From Pocillopora verrucosa (lineage: Eukaryota > Cnidaria > Anthozoa > Scleractinia > Pocilloporidae), in NCBI RefSeq assembly GCF_036669915.1, contig NC_089314.1:11079665-11143664 (forward strand): 64,000 bases of DNA, given 5' to 3'. Shown piece by piece: positions 23,513 to 31,691 of the stretch. The notes beneath the pieces are model-generated. The model saw only the letters and a list, made by a program, of their open reading frames with translations. It was not told the origin of the DNA and did no database searches. A program made the translations under genes and the position numbers. How positions within the stretch are numbered: the first letter of the stretch is position 1; each line of letters starts with the position of its first letter.

Positions 23513-26500
23513 TATAGCAGGTAATTTACTGTTAACAACTGGGTTGAAAACGTAAATTAGCCACCGTAAAGAGTAAAAAAGCTGACGTTTCGAGCGTTAG
23601 CCCTTCGTCAGAGCGATTAGAGGAATTGTGGGTTGTGTGTGGATTTATATGTAGAAAGTGGAGCTACGCCATTGGTGGGAATATGGTGACGAGAAAACAG
23701 GAATAAATTAGTTGAATGAAAAGCGCTCGTTGATTCCGTGGGGATTATGGGTGCCGATTTGGAATATAAATTTTTGTTCTAGTGTTTTACGGCTTTCCGA
23801 ACTGCCTAGATGTAAGGAAAGGCCGCAAACTGCCATATGCTGTTTAGAATGATAAGGAAGATTAAAGTGTTTAGCGACTGGTTTGGATGCGTCCTTGTCA
23901 TTTCTTCCTGTTTCGCCGATGTATAACTTATTGCAATAAGTACAAGTTATGCAGTAAATAACATTGGCGGAGGTACACGTAAAGTGATCAATGATCTTAA
24001 TGGATCTTTTGGGTCCCGATATTTTCTCTACGTTATGAATGAAAGGACAAGTTTTGCATCGTGAGCGAGCGCATTTAAAAGTTCCAGATTGGTCATTGGT
24101 TTGAAATGAACTCCTGACTAAAAAGTTGCCTATGTTTTTGTCACGTTTGAATGAAATAAGTGGGGGTTGCGAAAAGACAGTGCCAGTCTCTGAATCGTTT
24201 TGGAGTAATTTAAAATTTTTAAGAATGATAGATTTAACTGCGTGGTTGTGAGGGTGAAATGTAAGAGTAAATGGAATGCGGTCAGTGTTCTCCTTCTCGG
24301 CCGTTTGTAGTGCTGCCTGTCGATCGATTTGTTGGGCACGGTGGTAGCCCGCTTGAACGACAGAAACAGGATAGCCGCGTTTATCGAAAAACTGGCACAT
24401 TGCCTCTGATTTTTCGGAAAAATCAGAGTCGTCACTACATAAACGACGGAGTCTGAGAAACTGTGAAAAAGGTATGGAGTTCTTGACGTGTGATGGATGT
24501 GAGGATGAATACAACAAGTAACTATGTGAATCTGTAGGTTTGTAGTAAACACTAGTACATAAGCCGTTGCCTTCAATTGAAATTTTGATGTCTAGAAAAG
24601 CCAAAGAAGTGTCGGAAATTTCCCAAGTATATTTAAGAGCCGGATGAAAGGAATTGACGGCGGTTATAAATTGAGTGAGCTCCTCTTTGGTAGAGGAGGT
24701 AGCGCCGATGCAATCGTCAATGTAGCGGCCGTAGAGTTGAGGTTTTGGGCCGTGGTATTGGCTAAAAAATTGATGTTCGATAAAACCTACAAAAAGATTG
24801 GCGTAGCTGGGTCCCATTTTAGTACCCATGGCCACGCCATTAGTTTGTTTGTAGTAGTTACCACCGAATGAAAAGCAATTGAGTGTGAGTACTAGTTCGG
24901 CCAGACGGAGTAGTGTTTCAGAGCTAGGTTCCTTAACAATGCGTTGATCGAAAAAATGTTTGAGGGCCCGGAGACCTTCGTCATTGGGAATGACAGTGTA
25001 AAGAGATGTTATATTCATGGTGAAAATAAGTTTGTTTTGGTCGAGGAAACTAAAGTCACGAAAAATTTCAAGTGCGTGTTGGCTGTCCTTAATGTAAGAC
25101 GGTAGAGTTTTGACGATAGGTGCCATAATTTTGTCTAAATAGCTGGAAATAAGTTCAGTGGGACAACTGCAGGCAGAAACGATGGGTCGACCTGGGTTGT
25201 TAGGTTTGTGGATTTTAGGTAAAAAGTAAATACACGAAGTTCTAGGAGTAGTAATGATGAGATTTTTAGCAGTGGCCGGCAATTCTTGTTTAGCTATAAG
25301 ATCGTTAATCGTATTTTTGACAATGTTTTGGTTAATTAAAGTGAGATCTTTGTCGACTTTAGCATAAAAGGAGGTGTCAGAAAGTTGCCGCAAAGCTTCT
25401 TTTTGATGGAGGTCGGCCCGCCAAACAACAACTGCACCGCCTTTGTCGGCCGCCTTAATGACACTTTTTTCTTTGCGTTTTTTTAGACTTTTTAGTGCCG
25501 ACCACTCTTCCGAAGAAAGATTGGAAAATTTGGTGTTACGATTGAATTTAAGTTTGTTGATATCGTGGCGACATTTTTTGAGGAAAAAATCTAAAGATGA
25601 GAACTGGCCCTCTGGGGGAGTCCATTTAGACTTTCGAATCTGGAGTGTTTCGAAAGTATCTTTGTTCGAGGTGTTAGAATCATCCTCTTTGTCATGAAAA
25701 AAGGCTTTCAACTGAACGCGGCGAAGGAATTTTTCAACGTCTTGCTTAACTGAAAATTCGTCGGTTTTTTGTGATATGGGAACAAAATTTAAGCCCTTGC
25801 TGAGAACTGATTTTTCTGAATCCGAAAGTAGTAAATTTTCTGGAATGGTAACTACAGTTTTGAGGTTTTCAGGCGATTTTTCCACTTTCTACATATAAAT
25901 CCACACACCAACCCACAATTCCTCTAATCGCTCTGACGAAGGGCTAACGCTCGAAACGTTAGTACAATCCATTCGTGCCAAAATTCAGGATGCCAATTCT
26001 AAACTTTTTAAACATCTGCACCAAATTAAGGCCCAAAAACTCGACCAACTTATCGGCCCTCAAGTTACTAACGACTCATCGCCTGAAAAAAGTGTCATTA
26101 AGGCGGCCGACAAAGGCGGTGCAGTTGTTGTTTGGCGGGCCGACCTCCATCAAAAAGAAGCTTTGCGGCAACTTTCTGACACCTCCTTTTATGCTAAAGT
26201 CGACAAAGATCTCACTTTAATTAACCAAAACATTGTCAAAAATACGATTAACGATCTTATAGCTAAACAAGAATTGCCGGCCACTGCTAAAAATCTCATC
26301 ATTACTACTCCTAGAACTTCGTGTATTTACTTTTTACCTAAAATCCACAAACCTAACAACCCAGGTCGACCCATCGTTTCTGCCTGCAGTTGTCCCACTG
26401 AACTTATTTCCAGCTATTTAGACAAAATTATGGCACCTATCGTCAAAACTCTACCGTCTTACATTAAGGACAGCCAACACGCACTTGAAATTTTTCGTGA

Positions 26501-28456
26501 CTTTAGTTTCCTCGACCAAAACAAACTTATTTTCACCATGAATATAACATCTCTTTACACTGTCATTCCCAATGACGAAGGTCTCCGGGCCCTCAAACAT
26601 TTTTTCGATCAACGCATTGTTAAGGAACCTAGCTCTGAAACACTACTCCGTCTGGCCGAACTAGTACTCACACTCAATTGCTCTTCATTCGGTGGTAACT
26701 ACTACAAACAAACTAATGGCGTGGCCATGGGTACTAAAATGGGACCCAGCTACGCCAATCTTTTTGTAGGTTTTATCGAACATCAATTTTTTAGCCAATA
26801 CCACGGCCCAAAACCTCAACTCTACGGCCGCTACATTGACGATTGCATCGGCGCTACCTCCTCTACCAAAGAGGAGCTCACTCAATTTATAACCGCCGTC
26901 AATTCCTTTCATCCGGCTCTTAAATATACTTGGGAAATTTCCGACACTTCTTTGGCTTTTCTAGACATCAAAATTTCAATTGAAGGCAACGGCTTATGTA
27001 CTAGTGTTTACTACAAACCTACAGATTCACATAGTTACTTGTTGTATTCATCCTCACATCCATCACACGTCAAGAACTCCATACCTTTTTCACAGTTTCT
27101 CAGACTCCGTCGTTTATGTAGTGACGACTCTGATTTTTCCGAAAAATCAGAGGCAATGTGCCAGTTTTTCGATAAACGCGGCTATCCTGTTTCTGTCGTT
27201 CAAGCGGGCTACCACCGTGCCCAACAAATCGATCGACAGGCAGCACTACAAACGGCCGAGAAGGAGAACACTGACCGCATTCCGTTTACTCCTACATTTC
27301 ACCCTCACAACCACGCAGTTAAATCTATCATTCTTAAAAATTTTAAATTACTCCAAAACGATTCAGAGACTGGTACTATCTTTTCGCAACCCCCACTTAT
27401 TTCATTCAAACGTGACAAAAACATAGGCAACTTTTTAGTCAGGAGTTCATTTCAAACCAATGACCAATCTGGAACTTTTTAATGCGCTCGCTCACGATGC
27501 AAAACTTGTCCTTTCATTCATAACGTAGAGGAAATATCGGGACCCAAAAGATCCATTAAGATCATTGATCACTTTACGTGTACCTCCGCCAATGTTATTT
27601 ACTGCATAACTTGCACTTATTGCAATAAGTTATACATCGGCGAAACAGGAAGACGACTGGGTGACCGATTCCGAGAACACCTTCGCGATGTGGAAAGAAA
27701 TGACAAGGACGCATCCAAACCAGTCGCTAGACACTTTAATCTTCCTTATCATTCTAAACAGAATACGGCAGTTTGCGGCCTTTCCTTACATCTAGGCAGT
27801 TCGGGAAAGTCGTAAAACACTAGAACAAAAATTTATATTCCAAATCGGCACCCTTAATCCCCACGGAATCAACGAGCGCTTTTCATTCAACTAATTTATT
27901 CCTGTTTTCTCGTCACCATATTCCCACCAATGGCGTAGCTCCACTTTCTACATATAAATCCACACACAACCCACAATTCCTCTAATCGCTCTAACGAAGG
28001 GCTAACGCTCGAAACGTCAGCTTTTTTACCCTTTACGGTGGCTAATTTACGTTTTCAACCCAGTTGTTAACACTAAATTACCTGCTACAGATGATCAGCT
28101 GCCAAAGTCAACGGCTTTCCAACTTAGTCTCGGATTGAAATCCTTGGTTTTCAAGCTCAACTTTCATCGTTTGGATGATTTCAGTACCTCATCATTTAAC
28201 TTCCACAGTTCATGTTATTTATTTTATATCCATCAATTCATAAAAATTTTTGTAGAGTATCATGACTTTTCATATACCTGTAGCCACTGATTAGCATTAT
28301 TCCGTCCAGCTGCCCAACAATATTTCCCTCCACTTGGTGGTAAGTTAAGTCTACCTTTGTTTGGAAGGTATTTACCACTCGCTGAAGATGAAGCTGTAAT
28401 TGCTTCATCAGGAATTCTTCCGTCTTTCACTCCCACAGGCATAAAACAGTTCTTGA
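17080..28456 (-). CDS. Partial three-domain F5/8 type C (discoidin) gene copy
   Basis: Seven minus-strand exons encode D3', D4' and D5': 28456-28278, 21651-21508, 20686-20539, 19541-19213, 18975-18834, 18075-17750 and 17223-17080. All splice sites are canonical and all exon reading frames are open. Compared with the five-domain array on the right it lacks counterparts of D1 and D2 and any visible signal-peptide exon, as expected if the duplication breakpoint cut the gene internally. The intron between the first two exons has grown to about 6.6 kb through transposon insertion. D5' ends in phase 0 with donor GTAAGG, so a terminal exon is still to be found. The copy may be a truncated gene, an extension of the upstream array, or non-expressed; the phase problem at the junction argues against simple continuation. 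Confidence 0.7.
18834..19541 (-). CDS. Discoidin domain D4' (two exons)
   Basis: Exons 19541-19213 (329 nt) and 18975-18834 (142 nt) total 471 nt, entering and leaving in phase 1. Landmarks: [12 protein letters not shown] near the start, [23 protein letters not shown], then [15 protein letters not shown] and AEVYGCQE. It is the paralogue of D4 (34314-35022), from which it differs by scattered substitutions only. Confidence 0.85.
20539..28456 (-). CDS. Discoidin domain D3' split by a transposon-filled intron
   Basis: Three exons: 28456-28278 (179 nt; CFMPVGVKDGR..., ending NQWLQ), 21651-21508 (144 nt; [17 protein letters not shown]...) and 20686-20539 (148 nt; [12 protein letters not shown]... 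to VEIYGCKE). The extra intron after NQWLQ is shared with D3 (38446/37801), so it predates the duplication. Only in this copy does that intron contain the Penelope pair and the insert at 21.68-23.0 kb. The reading frame is open. Confidence 0.8.
21680..23005. mobile_element. Copy-1-specific insertion of about 1.3 kb
   Basis: The D3 intron reads directly from the segment at 37830 into the counterpart of 23005, whereas this copy has about 1.3 kb extra. The insert contains two diverged copies of a motif around CATGATTTCGAGTGCAA (21886 and 22206), a protein-coding relic at 22487-22690 and a threefold 21-bp repeat (TTCTGCACTGAATTAAC) at 22800-22870. Probably one or more nested nonautonomous elements; the ends are not resolved. 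Confidence 0.6.
22487..22690 (-). pseudogene. Relic of Crypton/KIAA1958-like transposon protein
   Basis: The minus-strand frame reads ...FWLSVWKKWCLEKG followed by an acidic IAEEIENYEPTQLN segment and a TAA at 22489-22487. This pattern resembles the N-terminal region of KIAA1958/ZMYM2-like proteins derived from Crypton-type tyrosine-recombinase transposons that are abundant in coral genomes; the match is from memory of the family. The upstream ATG near 22688 is in another frame, so the fragment is broken. Confidence 0.45.
23582..23618 (-). ncRNA. Hammerhead-ribozyme-like motif in element A 3' module
   Basis: On the minus strand the core CTGACGA is followed by a short stem-loop GGGC-TAAC-GCTC, then GAAAC and GTC: the order CUGANGA, stem II, GAAA, cleavage-site GUC of a hammerhead ribozyme. 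Penelope elements are known to carry such motifs in their terminal repeats. Activity is not shown; stem III would be only about two base pairs, as in dimer-acting examples. Confidence 0.5.
23708..25885 (-). CDS. Penelope-like RT / GIY-YIG endonuclease, element A (725 aa)
   Basis: The uninterrupted ORF has reverse-transcriptase landmarks: SCIYFLPKIHKP with PGRPI, GVAMGTKMGPSYANLF, and YIDD at about residue 388. A Cys-rich linker (KCARSRCKTC) precedes the C-terminal GIY-YIG domain (YCITC...LYIGETGR, about residues 644-661). After GETGR the protein jumps straight to NDKD: 15 residues present in element B, including the RLGDRFREH helix that carries the GIY-YIG catalytic arginine, are missing. The endonuclease is therefore probably dead although the ORF is open. 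The protein also starts late, at a point equal to an internal position of longer family members, so the element is 5' truncated. Confidence 0.85.
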   Translation of the reverse strand: MEKSPENLKTVVTIPENLLLSDSEKSVLSKGLNFVPISQKTDEFSVKQDVEKFLRRVQLKAFFHDKEDDSNTSNKDTFETLQIRKSKWTPPEGQFSSLDFFLKKCRHDINKLKFNRNTKFSNLSSEEWSALKSLKKRKEKSVIKAADKGGAVVVWRADLHQKEALRQLSDTSFYAKVDKDLTLINQNIVKNTINDLIAKQELPATAKNLIITTPRTSCIYFLPKIHKPNNPGRPIVSACSCPTELISSYLDKIMAPIVKTLPSYIKDSQHALEIFRDFSFLDQNKLIFTMNITSLYTVIPNDEGLRALKHFFDQRIVKEPSSETLLRLAELVLTLNCFSFGGNYYKQTNGVAMGTKMGPSYANLFVGFIEHQFFSQYHGPKPQLYGRYIDDCIGATSSTKEELTQFITAVNSFHPALKYTWEISDTSLAFLDIKISIEGNGLCTSVYYKPTDSHSYLLYSSSHPSHVKNSIPFSQFLRLRRLCSDDSDFSEKSEAMCQFFDKRGYPVSVVQAGYHRAQQIDRQAALQTAEKENTDRIPFTLTFHPHNHAVKSIILKNFKLLQNDSETGTVFSQPPLISFKRDKNIGNFLVRSSFQTNDQSGTFKCARSRCKTCPFIHNVEKISGPKRSIKIIDHFTCTSANVIYCITCTYCNKLYIGETGRNDKDASKPVAKHFNLPYHSKQHMAVCGLSLHLGSSESRKTLEQKFIFQIGTHNPHGINERFSFN
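25926..25963 (+). ncRNA. Hammerhead-ribozyme-like motif in element B 5' module
   Basis: CTGACGA, stem-loop GGGC-TAAC-GCTC, GAAAC, then GTT in place of GTC. The core order is that of a hammerhead, and GUU is a tolerated but poorer cleavage triplet. It sits in the truncated upstream terminal module between elements A and B. Confidence 0.45.
25971..27894 (+). pseudogene. Broken Penelope-like RT / GIY-YIG gene, element B
   Basis: The coding frame is open from about 25971 (IRAKIQDANSKLF...) through the RT core with YIDD at 26832-26843, to a TAA at 27480-27482 where element A has AAA (Lys). Past the stop the frame continues with the Cys-rich linker and a complete GIY-YIG segment, including GRRLGDRFREHLRDVER that element A has lost. 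A one-base insertion near 27806 then shifts the frame before the end at 27894. B retains an N-terminal stretch missing from A but has an internal deletion that joins DSSPE directly to KSVIKAADKGG, removing about 110 residues. Confidence 0.8.
27983..28021 (+). ncRNA. Degenerate hammerhead-like motif in element B 3' module
   Basis: Same layout as the other two motifs but the core reads CTAACGA, changing the invariant G of CUGANGA to A, while GAAAC and GTC are kept. That change should abolish cleavage. Confidence 0.4.
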
Positions 28457-28928
28457 CTGTAAAAAGCGCATAACACTATAAGAAACAAGTGTATTAAACC
28501 ATTTGAAGAAAGTTAACAAAAACTAAAGAAATAGCTATGCAATAAATTGATTTGCCGCAGGAACGGAGAGAAGTAATTTCCAGAAGTCGCAATAGATCCT
28601 ATGGTCGTTCAATCCACTCAAGTCTAGAGCCTGTCACAAAACAGGCAGCCACGCTCTTGCTATTTTACGCAAATGTCTTTATTGTTATGGTAAAACGCGT
28701 GTGGAACACATCTCTTGTGTTACTCGAGAGCCAAAAATTAAGTTCTTAGGTTCTCAAGAGGATAATGGCCTTTCCTTGTTTTGGTTAAGGAGAGATACTT
28801 GCTGGGAGCGCTTTTAAAGCCACTCGTGTCCCTTGCAGATCGCTAGAAGATTTCCTTCCGGACCGAGTAGCGACTAAAGACTATAGAACCACAGCCTTTC
28901 TTCCCCAATCCCCAGCAGTATTTTTAAA

Positions 28929-29612
28929 ATGAAGATCCAAGCTTTCATGCTCGTGGCCGCTTTATTGTTCTTTTCTGCTCTTGTTCAGGATTGTGAAGGA
29001 ATAGGGATATTTCCACCTGGGAAAGGAAAACGAACGTTCCAAAGAAATGTAAGTATTGCAAAGTTAACAAAAAGTTTTAGTGGATAAAAGTCTGAACGAA
29101 TCTGACGAAATATACCATTCAGATTTGTCTTTAGAAATGTGGGAAACTTTTAAATCCTCTCCATTACGTTAGAGGCACCGAAATGATTATCCCGAGCTGT
29201 AGCACTGATTTGGAAGATGGGCACGACAGGGGGGCCAAAAGAGGTCAATTTTACACACAAACTTTGAAGGGTTTTTTTTTGAGAAGGGGGAGGGGGAGGG
29301 AAGGGGATGAGTGTTCACTGTCATAGTTTAACAAATCGTGACCAGCCAACCCCTAGAGCATCATTAAAACATAAATGAAATTCTCGCTGTCTCAAGCTGA
29401 CCTTACTATAGACGTTATCGTGGCTTTAATTTAGTTTCAGGAACTGAACTTTTAGGGACTAAGGGATAACTGACTTTTTTAATGAGTGAAACATAACTGT
29501 ACTTAGAGAGTGGCCTTATTTCTATTTGTTCCTGTAGGTTCAAGTGACAGCACGGAGTATTTGTGAGGCAGCTAGAAGCTTGAACTGCGATGGGATGGAT
29601 CTTGACGGCTGA
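28929..29612 (+). CDS. Secreted two-exon peptide, copy 4 (64 aa)
   Basis: Exon 1 is 28929-29048 (donor GTAAGT) and exon 2 is 29538-29612 (acceptor CCTGTAG; TGA). It has a signal peptide (MKIQAFMLVAALL...), IGIFPPGKGKR, and the tail RSICEAARSLNCDGM. Against copy 3 exon 1 has eight base changes, five of them amino-acid changes (V7M, I19V, A37T, V38F, K40N), whereas all 75 bases of exon 2 are identical. It lies on the strand opposite to the discoidin exons, between D5 (31692) and D3' (28456). It is therefore nested in an intron if the array is transcribed through, and intergenic if not. Confidence 0.8.
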
Positions 29613-29723
29613 CTCAAGCAGAAAACTCTCTTAAGGCGCGAAATATTCCACTAATATAAGTAAAAAACGTGAACCTAACTCGGCAGCAGAACATGTATGT
29701 TGAAAAGGAAAGTAAATTCATGG

Positions 29724-29729
29724 AATAAA
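29724..29729 (+). terminator. Candidate poly(A) signal of peptide gene 4
   Basis: AATAAA 112 bases past the stop codon; the paralogous site after gene 3 reads AATAAG. Confidence 0.4.
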
Positions 29730-30572
29730 GGAGCGGCAAATATAAAAAAAAGAACATTTATTGAGAGACTTATGTTTGGTTCATATTGTTAACTTGACAC
29801 TCGCGCCATAGGAGCCCAATGAGGAAGTTCCACCTCTCTTTGCCTTTCAACTAAAGGCCCTTACAATTTGAACAAGTTCTGACCATGAAATGAATGAAGA
29901 ACCTTCAACCATAGCTCCATAATTTAATGGAACCAGAGACTTGCTATTCGTGAGACTAAAACCATTTTTTTTTCATAAAAGTCCCAGACCAATACGATTG
30001 AGAAAATTCATAAATAATCATTGGAAAGTAGGCTGCGTTCAGACAAGGACTTGACGGGCTATAACTGATGGCGATGATAGGACGTACAATGTATAGGAAG
30101 CGCAAATTTCCTATACAAATTGAGATTTCGAGACAACATCTTCTGGCATTAAAAGTGAGATGAAGCCCACTACAACGATTCACCTAAAGTTGAGAAGTGG
30201 ATGTAAACAGAAGACTAAGTTCAACTGTTTTATCAAAGAAATTCAGCTCCTTGAATCATCTTCCCCGATGTTTCAAATAGGTTTGGCGCCTCAACTTCCC
30301 TTTTCGGCGATATAAAACTGCGGACTCTCGTCACTTAAAATCAATCACTCAACGTTTCCGGGAGGGAGGGGGGAGTTATAGAATTCACAAAGTTTAGGCA
30401 ATCCGGACTACGTCGGTAGGGTCTCAAAACCAATAGCACGGGAAAAAAAGGTATTCTTTTTCATGAGAGAAATTTCCAAGTAGGATGAGACTGAGAATAG
30501 CCTACACATTCTTCACACAGGGAGGACAAGGGAGCATAAGGTAATTCCGCCCTCCCAAGGGATAGTCAACGA

Positions 30573-30693
30573 TATAATGTTAGGGTTAGGATTTTTAGGT
30601 TTTAGGATGTTAGTCATTGTATTAGAATTCATTGTACCTGATGAGTTTTTTACCGTGTATTAATAAATAAATAAATAAATAAATGAAATAAAT
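30573..30693 (+). mobile_element. Short retroelement tail with (TAAA)n, copy-2 specific
   Basis: About 120 bases absent from the aligned site at 16060 in copy 1. It ends in a run of AAAT repeats (30660-30685), which suits the 3' end of a non-LTR element or SINE. The start contains TTAGGGTTAGG, which is not a telomere tract because it is only about two units. Confidence 0.5.
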
Positions 30694-31691
30694 CTGTCAT
30701 TTCCCTTCTGAGCTTTGAGAGTTTGTTAAGTTTGTTGTTTCTTCAGGCATATGTGTTCTTCCATGCACTTCCATTTAGATTTTTTATGTATAGAGTTTCT
30801 TAAGACAATAAGTCTCCTCAAAAAAGTGCGCGATTTATTTTAAAGGTTAAGACACGATCTAAACAAACCACTTATTTTTAAATCGGAATTGGAGTTGATT
30901 TATGATAGTAGCCACACCGTGATATAGAAAGACGCGTATAAATATACAATTTGAGGATACAGTGGTTACAGAGATATGTAGACCACGTAAACATGCCCTG
31001 AGGTTAGATCTTGGTTTTAAAAAGCTCTTTATTCTCTAACAAAAGTAACCTATACATCTACTTCATGTGTTTTTACTGGCCGAGTCGATCCTCTTTCGGC
31101 GTTTCCTCTCGTTGAGCTTTCTTCCCCTTAGATGCCCTTAAAAAAGAATTTTCATGGTTAATATATACTTTTATGATAATATCTTGAAGTAACATAACTC
31201 ATAGGAAAAGTCCTGGAAGTTTTAAAGGTGTATTATTCTACAATCATGCCTCGCTATTATGCAAAAGTAATGCGAACGGTAGATAATAAACGATTTCTGC
31301 GAAAATCGCGAGCATCACTTGTTCTAGCATCATTATTGGTTTTCATTCGAACGTATTGAGCGATATATCAACTCAACGATGTATTGCTGCCGCCCGTTCC
31401 CCATCTTGATATCGCTGCGAAATCGAGCTATCTTAGAAAATGTGTTCCTTAAAATTTAGGTCTACCGATTAATTATAAGTTTGCAACTGAAAAATGCATT
31501 TCGTTACATGCAGACTTGCTTTACTCCTCTGTCACGGTGCCATTTGCTTGTCTACACTCATCAGACTCCTCCAAGCCTGCATAAAAATCTAATATAGGGC
31601 AAATTCTTTGTAGATTATAACGCTACAGGCATTTCTTGTATATTTTATTTTATATCTCAGTAATAACAGAGTCAAATATGTTCCCTCTTAC

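Larger units (their letters stand above)
23440..28088. mobile_element. Head-to-head pair of Penelope-like retroelements
   Basis: Element A (minus, about 25885 down to 23440) and element B (plus, about 25882 to 28088) are nearly identical in sequence over about 2 kb and meet head to head at CCACTTTCTAC near 25882. Both ends carry the same terminal module (TATAAATCCACACAC, hammerhead-like motif, GCTAATTTACGTTTTCAACCC) in mirror orientation. The counterpart intron of D3 lacks the whole block, which shows it is an insertion after the duplication. Inverted or partial flanking copies are a known habit of Penelope elements. The left end extends to about 23440; target-site duplication is ambiguous around CAGATGATCA. 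Confidence 0.85.
14122..28618. repeat. Segmental tandem duplication, copy 1
   Basis: Left unit of a head-to-tail duplication. Homology to copy 2 starts at CAAGTCTAGAGCCTG (14122 and 28619) and runs to the junction. It contains peptide gene 3, discoidin domains D5', D4' and D3', and about 6 kb of insertions absent from copy 2: the Penelope pair and the 21.68-23.0 kb insert. A small hairpin, GCCTGT...ACAGGC (14132-14149), lies ten bases inside the breakpoint in both copies. Confidence 0.9.

Noticed and set aside
24130..24576. 148-residue minus ORF (and its twin at 26980-27426)
   Set aside because: Alternate-frame shadows of the Penelope reverse-transcriptase coding sequence, present in both elements because the sequence is duplicated.
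30578..30600. Interstitial telomere repeat (TTAGGG)
   Set aside because: Only about two units before degenerating; it is part of a small retroelement tail.
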